Under the pieces are notes generated by a model. That model was given only the letters and a program-made list of their open reading frames with translations, made no database searches and had not been told where the DNA came from. The position numbers were made by a program, and so were the translations under genes. Shown here in pieces: positions 9,431 through 21,164 of a DNA stretch of 64,000 bases. Each line of letters starts with the position of its first letter. Position 1 is the stretch's first letter. The stretch covers positions 1,367,001 to 1,431,000 of the forward strand of contig CAHIKZ030004549.1 of the NCBI GenBank assembly GCA_903632075.3, read 5' to 3'. This stretch comes from Acanthosepion pharaonis (Eukaryota; Mollusca; Cephalopoda; Sepiida; Sepiidae).

Positions 9431-9879
9431 GAAAGTTCCTAACCATTTTGTATAATTCAAGAACAGATCAAGTAATTTGGTGACCTGTCAAATGCTATTG
9501 TACTATGCACTTGTGAACATCTTTCCCATTGGCAATGAGACATGTTTGAGTGAACCTGTGTACTGTGCAACAGTCACATTCCTTATGACTATGTGTCTGT
9601 CTATTGTTTGTGTCCTGTGCAGGGTTTTTTTGGTAAAACATCACATTAAGCCTTAGGAGATGACTGGGCTGATCTATCAGTTGAAAGGTTGAATGACAAA
9701 GAAGATGTCTGGGATGATCTGTTGGCCTAATAATATGAGCCTCATGATTAGCTGGCTGTTCTTTGTACCAGGCAATCCAAATGCTTCTTACATATCTAGA
9801 CCTTTCAATGGTGGCTTCCATGATAGTTTGCTTTGTTTTGTGATCTTTATATTTTTTTTTTTTTGCATTCCAAGTGAGC

Positions 9880-10155
9880 ATTGTGAAAATTTACTATGTC
9901 TGACAGTGACACTGAAAATATCCTTACTGAGTCTGATTTCTCCCAGCCTAGCAGTGAATCTGACACTGAAACTGTTGAAAACAACTAGGAAAGTTCTGGA
10001 GAAGATGAAAGTGATGACATTGATTGTTAATCTTTCCATGGTTGAAATTTCCAAAGACTTTAAGTTGTTAAATCTGAAAGAAAAAGAAAAAAAAAATCAT
10101 TAGACACTTAAACATTTAAAATCTGTCCAAGTTATTGAAACACCCTATATATAGG
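9880..10155 (+). mobile_element. DNA transposon fragment (right end)
   Basis: The last part (10070-10150) matches the right end of the complete small element at 35880-36111 (ATCTGAAAGAAAAA, CATTTAAAATC, TTATTGAAACACCCT). Upstream, ATGTCTGACAGTGACACTG (9896-) opens a short very acidic Ser/Asp/Glu-rich frame with a stop at about residue 31. It could be a transposase N-terminus but is unproven. Confidence 0.4.
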
Positions 10156-10930
10156 AGAGATTGATCAATCAGACATGCTGTATTTTTATCTGGATGAAAG
10201 AAAAACTATTAAGTACTAAGAAAAGATCACATTCAATCTTTTGTTGTGTATGCTGCTCGACATCTACATTCTTTACGACGAACATCCAGTATAAAAATTC
10301 ATTAATCATAGATATAAATTTAACATTTCAGTCATTGAAGCACTCTCAAAGAGCAATTAGAGTACCCTGTGCCTAACAATGGTGGAAAAGACTGCTGTGT
10401 CTAGAGTAACAGAAAAATACCTGGAAGCTGGAAAAAGTGTAGAACCATGTGTCATGGGTGTCTCAAGGGCCTCCATTTGCCTTGCTTCCCAAAACACAAC
10501 TGTTGGGACTAATTCAGCCTTCATCCATAAAAAATTTCCCCCAAATTCTGCAAGTAAGTCATGTTAGATCTAAGTGAAGTGGGGGGATATGCATAAATTA
10601 TGTAAATCAGGATGGCTAAGTTGAATAAATGTTGAGATTTCAGTTTGATTCATAAAGATTGATTTTGGTCATTCAATTTCCTATAAGAATATATATAGTT
10701 TTATATTTATAAATATAAATGACAATAGGAAAACTGTAGTTATTGCTGACACACATGCTTTCTCAAAGCAAAAAACGAAATGAATTTAATTAAAGAAAGT
10801 AACTAATAATAACAAAAAACAGAATGTTCTTAGCAACTCGAGGAATGTAGAGAACACTATTTTCATATTGTTAACTGAAAATAACGTCAGTTATTGTCAC
10901 ATGTGGAGAATATTGTCATTATAACTGTGT
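10156..10930. other. No recognisable feature
   Basis: AT-rich intronic sequence with short open frames (10161-10376, 10379-10567) that show no familiar motif. The left part of this stretch may be the 3' flank of the Penelope-like element that ends near 10930. Confidence 0.5.
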
Positions 10931-13370
10931 TGGTGGATTCAACCATTTTCTTTTGATTTTACGATATTGTTGTGTACGCTTGTTTGGGAGAGCAGTAATT
11001 TTGTTAAGTAAGGTGAAATAAGGAAAAAGCCTGGGTGTAGATTAATATTTGGGTAATATTCTATGGCGGCACTCTCTAGAATTTTCCTTCTGAGTGAGTT
11101 ATTTTCTTTTTTTATGAGTAGCATTTTAAAATCAAAATTATGGTTGAATTTATTTCTATGTATGACTAGTGCATTAGCTAAGTTGATTTTTGTGAGGTCT
11201 CTTTTGTGCTCATAAATGCATTTTTTTAAATTTCTACTTGTTTCTCCAATATACTAGGAGGAACAGTTTTGGCAATTTATTTTATAAATGCCTGCTTCAA
11301 AAATATTATTGCTATTAGTGTTTGAAGATCTGAGTATATCCATAATGGTTTTGGAAGTGTTTGCGACTATTTTAAGATTATTTAGATGGGATAGGTTATT
11401 CTGGATAGTGGACATGACAGAGTTGGTTGGTAGTATTATGTATCTGTTTTCATGTGATTTACTATTGCGGATTATGTTATTAGTTTTGTTTCGTTTGTAT
11501 ATTTTGTATGCCTTTCTTCTTGCGTTGTGGATGAAATGATATGGGTATTGTAGGTTTTTGAATGTGTTTTTTATGTATGTTTCTTCTTTAAATGAATATT
11601 GGGGACTACAGATTCTTAATGCTCTTAGATAAAAAACCTATAATAATTCCAGATTTAATTTTAGAAGAGTGGTTTGAGTAGAAACTAATCAGATCATTTT
11701 TGTTTGTAGCCTTTCTGTAAACATCAAAATTGAGTTCATTATTATTTCTAATTAACAAAATGTCCAGGAACGGAAGAGTGTAGTTGGTTTCAGTTTCGAA
11801 AGTGAAGTTTATTGTAGGTTCAATGTTGTTAAGTTTGGAGAGAAGATCTGTTAAATTGGTGTTTTTTGGAAATATTAATAATGAGTTGTCTATGTATCTG
11901 AAATATGAAGAGTTTGTAGGGAGAATAATTTTGAAAGAGTCACTTTCTAGAAATTCTAAAAATAGACAAGCAAGAATGCCGCTGAGAGAAGATCTCATTG
12001 GTAAACCAAATTTCTGTCTGTAATGTTGGTTATTAAAAGTAAAGAAACATTGCTTGGTAATTAGTTGCCATATTTTAATGATTTTATGTGTAGAGGTAAT
12101 TTAATTTTTGCATTTGTTAGGTGTTTTTTTAGTAGATTTAAGCCAGGGGTCGGCAACTCATTTGACCCTGCGGGCCAGATTGTGTTATAATGACTGGTTG
12201 CGGACTGGACGAAGGCCATTAATGAAAAATTAAGGAAAATTACATATGCAGACCCTTGTCAACCTAAATATTTAAAACCATAATGGAAATAAACCTTGAG
12301 AAATCAGAAAAACAAAAGAAAATCTAAAATTAAAAACACCTAACAAAAATTACTCTTCCTGAAGGAACGACAAAATACTTCAAAGTGAAAAAAATCAACC
12401 GAAGTGAAATGGATGAAATTATGATGTGTAGGTTTGAAACTGTTATTTAAAATTGTTCCACAAACGAACCACACACACACACATCAAACAAAAACTTTCG
12501 CTTCTGTTATCTTTTAATGTAGCCAAGGGTCATAACAAATATGTATCCATTATTTGACATTAAACGTAGGCAACGCAACTTGGTAAAATAAGTCTCATGA
12601 AAGATAACTGGCATATAGTCTAATATTTTTAGTGCACTGAGATGTGTAGACATTCTATGGAAAATGACATATAAAAAATTTCATTTGAAGGTCGTCTCTC
12701 ATGTTAAACATAGTCATTGGTAATCAGGCTCGTGGGCCGGTCAAAATGCCTTCGCGGGCTGGTTCGGTCTGCGGGCTGTAGGTTGCCGACCCTTGATTTA
12801 AGCATTTCTTTATGGGGACATTTGTTTAGAGATTTTATATCTAAGCTAGCCATATATTTGTTCTAATATCTATGTTTTTTAATTTGTTTAGGAGGTCACC
12901 TGAATTTTTTATGTGTGATGGACTAATAGTGCCAAGAAGTAGAGTTAAAATTCTGCTTAGTTTGCCGGCTAGTTTATGTGGGGTGCTGCCTATCCCTGAT
13001 ATCATAGGTCTCATTGGTATGTTTGGTTTATGCAATTTTGGTAATCCATATAATATTGGTGTTTTTGGATGGTATTCAATAAGCTTTACCCAGGAGAAGT
13101 CTTCATATTTTAGTAGTTTTTTGATGTTGCTTGTAAATTTTTGTGTTTCTTTTATAGCTTTGTTTTCATTTACTTTTTCATAGATGTTATCATCATCAAT
13201 GAGCTCTCTCATTTTTTGTTAATAAATGTGTTTATCCATGATTACAATTCCCCTGCCTTTATCAGAAGTAGATACATGGATGTTTTTGTTGTTAGCTAAT
13301 TCTTTCAAGGCTTTGATATATCTTTGAGGAAGTGCGGTGTCATTCGTATTTTTGTGTGTAGCTGTGATTA
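10930..13370 (-). pseudogene. Penelope-like retroelement (RT plus GIY-YIG), broken
   Basis: Reading leftward on the minus strand: 13370-12841 gives the N-terminal RT region with IVIMDKHIY, ILYGLPKLHKPNIPMRPMIS and AGKLSRILTLLL. 11998-11606 gives MRSSLSGILACLFLEFLE, the catalytic-box region YFRYIDN, LPFLDILLIRN and FYSNHSSKIKSGIIIGF. 11300-10940 gives GIYKINC then YIGETSRNLKK...EHKRDLTK, a GIY-YIG endonuclease signature. Penelope-like elements uniquely combine these two domains. The second Asp of the RT YxDD box reads Asn, and stop codons lie within the N-terminal part and just before YIGE. The RT is split by a hAT MITE (12144-12795), and the 5' end is truncated at a (TA)n tract (13371). Confidence 0.85.
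12144..12795. mobile_element. hAT-type MITE, 652 bp, with 8-bp target duplication
   Basis: Termini CAGGGGTCGGCAAC (12144-) and, reverse-complemented, CAAGGGTCGGCAAC (to 12795) form a 14-bp inverted repeat with one mismatch. The flanks are ATTTAAGC at 12136-12143 and again at 12796-12803, an exact 8-bp duplication as made by hAT transposases. Subterminal GGGCCAG/GGGCCGG motifs are also typical. No ORF. It interrupts the Penelope-like RT. Confidence 0.85.
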
Positions 13371-13410
<40 letters not shown>

Positions 13411-13460
13411 ATTTAATTTTTATAATTCAAAAAAAAAAAAAAATAATAATAATAATTTGT
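13371..13460. repeat. (TA)n, A-run and (AAT)n
   Basis: (TA)n at about 13373-13404 forms the truncated 5' boundary of the Penelope-like element. A13 then (AAT)n follow at 13430-13455. Confidence 0.8.
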
Positions 13461-13799
13461 AGGGCTTGTGAAAAGGGCTCCATCTTCCTGGCACTGAAAC
13501 TCCAAATGTGGTTCTGTCCCCAGAGGGTTAAAACTGTTCTGTCAGCCTTGACCTATTTCTTACAGTTTTTGATTTGGCTTTTTCCAAGCTAAAATTTCTG
13601 TTGAAAGGGAGAGTTTATACTATAGATGAGAATAAACAGAATATGACAAAACAACTGATGGTAATCCCTAAAGAAAATGTGAGTTCCCAAAGGGATTACT
13701 ATGAAGAATATCGAGGTGTTATTGCCTTAGGTAGGCTATTTTTTTGTTAATATTAAATGGCCGGATGCTTTCCAGATAGACCTTGTGTGTGCCTATTTG

Positions 13800-13865
13800 A
13801 ATACAATCTCCAGGCCTGAAGATTGCAGTCAAACATGAAACAGACTGTTGTCAATCGTAAGTTCT
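13800..13865 (+). ncRNA. Possible hammerhead relic
   Basis: CTGAAGATTGCAGTCAAACA is followed by TGAAAC and a CAG/TTG mini-stem then TC. The order fits CUGANGA, stem II (TTG/CAA with an unpaired ACAT), GAAA, stem III, UC. Stem I is not present. The sequence is related to the fold-back at 8066-8164. Confidence 0.25.
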
Positions 13866-13924
13866 GAGCTAACACTTCTGATATTTATATGTTAAGCACT
13901 TTTACCCTATAAATTTAGTATACT

Positions 13925-14155
13925 TTAAAACTATAATCATTTCATCCCAAGCAAGGCAATGAAGCCATTACAGCACAATTGACTGAGTGTGAGAGAATAT
14001 GAGAAAAAGAAAACATTATTAAGGAGAGAGAACAATAAAAGAACAGGAATTAAGAAGACTGAAGATAATTGACATTGCATTTAAATTTTTGAAGATCAAA
14101 ATTGACTGGGAAGCAAGAAGTCGGAAGAGAGTTTTACAGGAGATGTGTGATAGCG
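13925..14155 (-). mobile_element. LINE family A, 3' end
   Basis: Matches the 3' end of the other family-A copies (CATCCCAAGCAAGGCAATG, then ACATTATTAAGGAGAGAGAA and GGAATTAAGAAGACTGAAG). Truncated at the (TA)n that borders the Tc1 element. Confidence 0.65.
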
Positions 14156-14179
14156 TATATATATATATATGTATATATA

Positions 14180-15740
14180 CAGTGGGTAGCAAAAGTATTT
14201 AACACATTGGTTTTTCTTACATATCTCAAAAAATAACAGATCAATTTCAACAAAATTTATAGGAAATATTTAATTTAACATTGTCAATCAAAAACATAGA
14301 AGGAAAATTTAAAACCACTGTTTTGAGAAACATTTATTAACAATAAATAAAATAACCCATATGCAAAAGTATTTAACACCAATGCAAATATTATGCTAGA
14401 AGAGACGTGTCATCATGATTCCTACCCATATTGATATGACGTGATATGTTGACCACTGCACGACACTCAACTGGTTATTAGATAACAGCTCTGAGACACT
14501 GCAGCTATTCTGTTGCCACTACTGCAAGAAAATGGTGAAAACAAAAGAATTGTCGAACGACATGCGCAAGAAGATCATAAAGAATCACAAAGATGGTAAG
14601 GGATATAGAAAAATCACACAAGATTTGAATTTGCTTGTGAGTACAGTTGGTGCTGTTGTTCGAAAATGGAAAAAAATTCGATACTATTGAAAACATTCAA
14701 AGGAGTGGTCGTCCCCATATCTTAAATGAGGCTAATGAGCAATACATTTCCCGTACTGTGAAGAAAAATCCATTTTCAAATCGTCGAGAAATTCAGAATG
14801 ATTTGAAAAATGCCGGAATTGAAGTTAGTAAAGATACAATTAAAAGATCACTGAATTGTGCAGGTCTCACTTCAAGATCACCGAGAAAAACTCCATTACT
14901 GAAACGGCAACATGTACAAGCCCGTTTGAATTTTGTAAAGAAATATGAAATTGTATCTAATGATTTCTGGGAGAAAGTAATTTGGTCAGACGAAATGAAA
15001 ATTGAGCTTTATGGACGAAACATGGGCACTCATGTATGGAGTCAAAAAGGAGCGGAATACAAGCCAGCAAATACCATCCTTACAGTCAAACATGGAGGTG
15101 AAAATATTATGATGTAGGGTTGTTTTTCCTCAAATGGAGTAGGAAAAATGAAAATCATCGAAGGAACAATAAATACTGCAAAATACACTCAAATTTTGTC
15201 AACTCAACTCTTGAACATTGCCACATCTTTTGGGACATGGTTGATTTTGTACTTCAGCAAGACAATGATCCGAAGCATACTGCTAAAACAAGTAAGAATT
15301 GGTTTAATAATAATGACATTAATGTCCTGGAATGGCCAAGCCAGTCACGGATTTAAATCCAATCGAAAATTTGTGGAAACTATTGAAAACGAGTTCATAA
15401 AAGAAATCCATCTAATTTAAAACAAATTGAAGAAAATTTTGAAGAATGGGTCAAAATACCCAAGTACCTGCAAGAAACTAGTTGAAGACTACGGGAAACA
15501 ACTGGAGGCTGTGAAGCAGAACAGAGGCTACTGTATTAAATATTAGTAAAGTGTGTTAAATACTTTTGCATATGGGTTATTTTATTTATTGTTAAATGTT
15601 TCTCAAAACTGGTTTTAAATTTTCCTTCCATGTTTTGATCGACAATGTTCGTTTAAATATTTCCTATAAGTTTTGTTGAAATTGATCTGTTATTTTTTGA
15701 GATATGTAAGAAAAACCAATGTGTTAAATACTTTTGCTAC

Positions 15741-15743
<3 letters not shown>
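14180..15743 (+). mobile_element. Tc1-like transposon with long IR/DR-type termini
   Basis: Inverted repeats of about 200 bp: 14180-14380 and 15551-15743. Each TIR carries the direct repeat GCAAAAGTATTTAACAC at both its outer and inner end (14189-14205 and about 14362-14379 on the left; mirrored on the right). This is the IR/DR layout known from Sleeping Beauty-type elements. The left tip is CAGTGGGTAGC after TA; the right tip lacks the matching CACTG. It sits between (TA)n tracts, the preferred target. It contains a dead transposase gene. Confidence 0.85.
14533..15540 (+). pseudogene. Tc1 transposase pseudogene
   Basis: Starts MVKTKELSNDMRKKIIKNHK (first helix-turn-helix, 14533). An extra A in a 7-A run (14670-14676) shifts the frame; reading then continues RSGRPHILNE (GRPR-like linker), the second HTH, and IWSDEMKIEL with catalytic Asp 1. 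TGG of the usual VWGCFS is TAG at 15115-15117. Another shift near 15225-15245 leads into QQDNDPKHTA (Asp 2). A further shift near 15350 precedes DLNPIENLW (third acidic residue), and more breaks follow before CIKY at the end. DDE residues are still recognisable; the protein cannot be made. Confidence 0.85.
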
Positions 15744-15811
<68 letters not shown>

Positions 15812-15816
15812 ATTGC

Positions 15817-16213
15817 TAGGTCAGCTGCCAGGAAGGTTGGTTCACTGTATCATGCTAGAGGGTTTTTCTCTTCTGAATCTATCTTACATAAGTCTACCAT
15901 TCGTCCATGCTTAGAATATTGCTGCCACTTATGGTCCCGTGCTCCTGCTATTTAACTTGATCTCCTTGATAAAATCCAAAGAAAAATCGGCAATATTATT
16001 GGCCCTGATCTGGCATCTTGACTTCAGTCACTTCTGCTACCACCTTAAGGTTGCACCCCTCTGCCTTTTCTATAAATATTTTCATGGTAATTGTTTGGAT
16101 GAGCTCTTTGCTATGGTGCCTAGAATCTTCAAATTTCAGTGCACTACTAGACTGCTGACAAGGTCTCACCAATTTACAGTTAAGCTGGCTAGATGTAATC
16201 ATAAATTCTTTTT
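15817..16213 (+). mobile_element. LINE family A, 5' part of a split copy
   Basis: The + strand reads IARSAARKVGSLYHARGFFS, then SILHKSTIRPCLEYCCHLW and LDLLDKIQRKIGNIIGPDLA with stops. This is the RT C-terminal region also seen on the minus strand at 44839-45081. The copy ends at a T-run (16209-16217), where the minus-strand LINE C begins; its remainder resumes at 17840. Confidence 0.7.
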
Positions 16214-17840
16214 TTTTTAAATTTACAGTAAATTTCACCCTGTACAAGTCCTGGGGGCCACTCTAAGTAGAGTGTTATGATATGAGGTAGTTTATATGGA
16301 TAGGAAGGGAAGATAACAGTTGACTCTAGACTTGAACAGGTTAAAATTGTAGTGATTGGGGAAACATCCACAAAGGGGACTATAGGATAGTGGTTCGTGG
16401 GAAGAAACTGTTTGAAATGGAATTTACTTCTGGCTGGTGGAATATGGAGGGAATTTAGATGGTTTGATGCTATGTAAGTGGCATGGTGAGTTTTAGCTAT
16501 GTAGGTCTGATTTGGTGGAACCAAGAGATACAGTTCATCTGAGCACTTTCCATAGTAGTAGAGGAGTGGGAAACTTGCCACATCCCACCTGTGAGAGAGA
16601 GGTTGGAGTGTGGAAAATAATTTGTCTTGAAGACACTTTTGAAATCTATCAAGACTGGAAAGTGAGGTCTGGGCAGCACCTGCTCAAATATGGCAACAGT
16701 ACTCCATTTCTGGCCTGATCTGACTCTTATAAAGAAAGAGGATAGCATGAGGGAGGGAGGTACTTACTGAAGTGGTACAGGGAACTGATCATTTTATCTG
16801 CATCTTTAGTGAAGGATTGTATATAGGAATTCCGTTCGAGGTCGGGTGTGAGTTTGAGGACCAATATACTCTTGAGGCATGGGGCCTCTTTGAGTGGACA
16901 TCCGTTCATCATGACTGGTGGTAGTTCAGGGTCTGATTGGCAGTGATGGAATGTAACCAGTTTGGTTTTAGAGGCATTGAATGTAACCAGCCAGTTTTTT
17001 CTCCCATTGGGAAGTTAGTGCTAGATCGGAAAAGAGCTTAGCTGCCAATCTCTGATCCTTAAGACTTTTAGAGGTGTGCCTGTATATCATCGTATCATCA
17101 ACATAGATGTTTACAAATGATAGGAATATATTCTTAGATCATTTAGGTAAATCAAAAAGAGGATTGATCCTAGAAGTGACCCCTGGAGGACACTGCCATT
17201 GATTGCCAGGGCCTCAGAGGGCTGACCGTTAATAACTACCTTCAGGGATCTACCGGCTAAGAAGGATTTTAGAAGGCAAAAACCCTTCTAGTGATTCCAT
17301 AGCTTGAGAGCTTGTGTAGCAAATCTTTGTACCACACCTAGTTGAAGGCTTTTGAGACATCTAATGCTATGATCCTTGGGGTATATGTGTTGTCAATGGC
17401 CTCACTAGTTCTGTGTGTAATGGCAATTAGGACATCATAAAACCCATACTTCTCATCACACAAGAGGTTTCTATCCAGGTGCTTGATGGTCTTATTGATT
17501 AAGGCCTCGAAAAGCTTACTGATGATACTGAGGAGACTAATAGGTCTATATTGGGAGTGGAGAGGATTGGTTGTCCATGTTCTTGAAGACCATGCATATG
17601 CTTCCCATCTTCCACATGCTTGCAAATGTTTTCTCCAAGCAGAGGTTAAATAACTTTGCTAGAATTGGGAATAATTTTCGTTGGAGGTGGTAGCAGGTTG
17701 GTCATTGGCTGAGACAAACTATCCTACTAGTATGAACGTGGGGTAGGATTCACTTTTTTATTTTTGTTTTTGGCCATTTGGCTTTTTTTTTTTCTTCTAA
17801 TTTTTCTTTTTTTTGCGGGGTGGGGGCAATTTGCATATTC
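16213..17840 (-). pseudogene. LINE family C reverse transcriptase, decayed, nested in LINE A
   Basis: Minus-strand fragments in order from about 17625 down: YRPISLLSIISKLFEALINK, CDEKYGF, RIIALDVSKAFN (RT motifs), GSLLGSILFLIYLNDL, PPVMMNGCPLKEA, YKSQIRPEMEYCCHI, RWDVASFPLLYYYG and LEWPPGLVQGEIYCKF, ending in a poly(A)-like tail (the + strand T-run 16209-16217). There are numerous stops and shifts. It is inserted head-to-tail opposite to LINE A, whose two halves flank it. Confidence 0.75.
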
Positions 17841-18065
17841 TATGCTAACAGTTCCTTTTCTCACACTTCTATCTTGTGGAACTCCTTTCCAGCTAACTTT
17901 AATCAGCAAAAATTTAAATGTCAATCACTATCTGCTGTCCTCTTGATTACTCTTCGCCTGTTTTCACTCCTTAGGAATGTTCTTGTTTCTAAGTCTTTCA
18001 CACTCAGTAAGCCCTTGTGTCTCGGTGGCTTTACTGCCTTGCTTGGAGTGAACTCTATTAAAATA
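17840..18065 (+). mobile_element. LINE family A, 3' part of the split copy
   Basis: Reads SHTSILWNSFPANFNQQKFK, then a tail ending SLCLGGFTALLGVN-like, the + strand counterpart of the 3' end seen in the minus-strand copies (TTTACTGCCTTGCTTGGAGT). It continues 15817-16213 after the LINE C insertion. Confidence 0.65.
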
Positions 18066-20930
18066 TACATACATATATATAATACAGGTAATAGATCCAT
18101 TGGTATATAATTCAGGTGGATCCTAGTAATATCAAATATTAAAACTGATCCACAGAGAGCTCAATTAGTTTATTATAACAGAGCACATATATTTTATATA
18201 TATATTATGGTCTAAATACTATTTATTGTAAATCCCAGTAAAACACACTTGTTGTTTGCATAGGATAGCACCCCATAGTAGGAATCAAAATTTATTTACA
18301 GACAACGAAAGACTCTAGCCATAAATAAGCTCCAACCCCAGACCACTTCCCCTGTAATGAGATAACTTATGCTCTACCCCAATTACCAACACAAGCCCCT
18401 TATCAAATACGAGGCATCTCTCAGTGGAGGTCTGATATCAAAAATAAATTCAAAACACCAATTACAGTCAGTCACTTAAGGTCGGAAGATGGCTGGTGTC
18501 GGACCAGCTTAAAATAGACTATACCCATTTGAGGTAATTTTGGCTTTACTGTAAAATATATATGTGTGTGTGTACACCCCCCTCCACACACACACACACA
18601 TATGTTTGGTTAAAGACCAATGGAGCTGGAAGGGAGGATATATTATTTATATTTTTTCTATATTTATCATTTTCCTGGTTTTTATTGAAAATTTAAATTG
18701 TCCAATGTCTGAGTAGTATTGGCTTTCATTAACCATTCTCAAAGAGTTTTTGTTGATGTTGTTGTGGCTCTATGTATGTATTGTGTTTTTTGTTATATGT
18801 CAGTTTGAATCTTTTCAAATATAGTATCTTCACACGCACTTTTTAAGTCTCATATCTTCACATGTCACTTGATATTGTTTATTTTTATTCATGAAATATA
18901 TTATGTTTATTCCTAAATTTGATGAAATTTTATTGATGTTGGGTTGTTTATTTTTTATGATTACTACCATCAGTATTTATTATATATCAGAAGAAGAATA
19001 AAAGCAAGTTTTTAGTTAAATATAACTAAATCTGTACCCTTCTTTTCTATTTGGTTTCATTCTGAAGCACTTCATCAAATAAGTCCTGTTAATTAAATAG
19101 ACGCTCTGTGTGTCCCCAGACAGATGGAAAAACGATGAGATTGATTGAGCTGAAATTTGGACACATGCTTTCAAACCCTAGCATTGTGATAGGTGTTTGT
19201 GGATTGTGCTAAACTGTTACAGAAAAGAAATGAAAAAAATTAATATGTATCTAATAAATGGTTATCATCTAGCTTAATATTACTGGAATTACCTGCCCCT
19301 TTTTTGTTTTTCATATTCTCTATGACCACTATATGTCGTACTGTTTGATAGCAAAAGACTTTTCAACTACAGTTGTCGCTAGAAATGTGCGGAGCTGTTT
19401 TAAAAATTGTGTTTAAAATGGGTTGTGTTTTATATTATTTTAAATCCCTTATTAACCGTCTGTTAGTCACATGGGGTGTTTTGTTATCCAAAAACTTTTT
19501 AAGTACTCATAATTCCTACTTGGCAATTTATTTCTTTTGCTCCCTCTCACTACTCTCCTGGGAGCTTGTAGTATGCGGTGTTGAACGGTTATAGCTTAGT
19601 TGTCATGGGAGGCAGATGCTAGGAGATTATCCATTTTCGGAAATCCGAAGTGCCTAACACAGGGTTAACAAGTATAAGTGATTTTAAACTGTAATCAGTC
19701 TGTAGCAAAAATTACTGAAGTCTTTGTCTTCTCTGTCTTCTTCTGCCTTACGCTGCAGTCGACACCCAGGACGAACAACACGTGTGTCTTTTGCACAACT
19801 CGACACCTTTTTACCCCCTTTCCCTCACCTTTTATGCCCATGAGGCATATGCTTATGCAAATGAATATGGGCCTCGCTCCCAACTCTGGTCGCATACACG
19901 CACTGCCGTTTTTGTGTCCGCCGCCATGACATTTGCCTCGTCAAATGTTCACTCATTCATTTGTTACATAAACGAGCAATTTATTCTGTTGATGTATGTA
20001 TGTAATTTACATATGTAATTCATTTTAAACTTTTTATCTTATATGGTCTTCCATTTCTATTTAAAGCTTTCATTTTCTATAAAATATTTGAAGAAGAAAA
20101 TTACTTATTCCATATACTTTTTCATACTTTTTATTTAAAAGTTATGCTACTCTGGCTAATGGAACAGAGTGCAGACAGGTCAAAGATAACTGATGCTATC
20201 CTTTTTCTCCAATTTGTAGAAGTATACAGGTATCAATGATAAAAAATGATTCTATTGAATGCTAATTTACAAAAATCATTCAAAAAAAAATAAAATATTT
20301 TCCCTAGTTTTTATGAATGGGCCAATTAACCTAAGTAGTGCCCAGGATGATTGTGTAGCACCAAGACAGGCCCTACCTACTTAGAATATTAGCAAAATAG
20401 GATCTTTCAACTGATTTCTGTATGCTTGCTTTGAAAATCAAAGTTTGAAATTTCTTAGCTTTTGTCTGGGTTTGGACCCTAATCAATGATACTGGTTGGA
20501 AATTCAAAACTATCTCCTCAACATAAAGATTCTCCATTTTTAAGTTTCACCAGTTTGGACCTTTACATCTTGGACGCATCATGTCACTTTCATGCATCCA
20601 CATTTCTTCTGTGTTCCAAATGTAATAATAATGTTCCACTCAGAAAACTTTTTTTTCTTGGAAAAAAACAAAACAACAAAAACATTACAACTTTATGGAA
20701 CAGACTCTTGCATGTGTGTTCTTTCTTGAACATTTTAATCCTGACCTCTTCAAGTCAAGAGTCAATTTTGTCTGTTCCCCATATCCTCATACATTCTATT
20801 TTCTACCACTTTCTATTTAATCGTCTGGGCCCTGCGTTCCTGAACAATTTTAACCCTTCTGCCTGAGCTCTTGAGTCAAAATTCAGAAACAATTGGTATG
20901 TAGTGTTTCACAGTAGATATAAAAATAGTT
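18066..20930. other. No recognisable feature
   Basis: AT-rich intronic sequence with (GT)n/(CA)n at 18560-18602. A few short open frames (19373-19594, 19678-19929, 20486-20866) show no domain or bias that would argue for genes. Confidence 0.5.
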
Positions 20931-20942
20931 ACAAGTGCTTAC

Positions 20943-21047
20943 CCACCGTTTAACAATTGGCTGGGCATTAAGTCATTTTTCTCTACCACTGTTCAACTTG
21001 TGGCTTGGCAATACGTCATTTTTCTCTACCACCAGTAAAACGGTGGT
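20943..21047. repeat. Small inverted-repeat unit with internal duplication
   Basis: CCACCGTTTAAC at the left end and AAAACGGTGG at the right are inverted. Between them GTCATTTTTCTCTACCAC occurs twice about 47 bp apart. A miniature DNA transposon with a duplicated interior would look like this. Confidence 0.35.
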
Positions 21048-21164
21048 TCAGGGCTCAAAGGGTTAATTCACATCTCACCCCTCATTGAGCATTATCATTT
21101 CAACTGTAACCCTTTATCTTGAGTGGCTGCCAAGTTTGATATTGCTTAAAATTTATTACAACAG

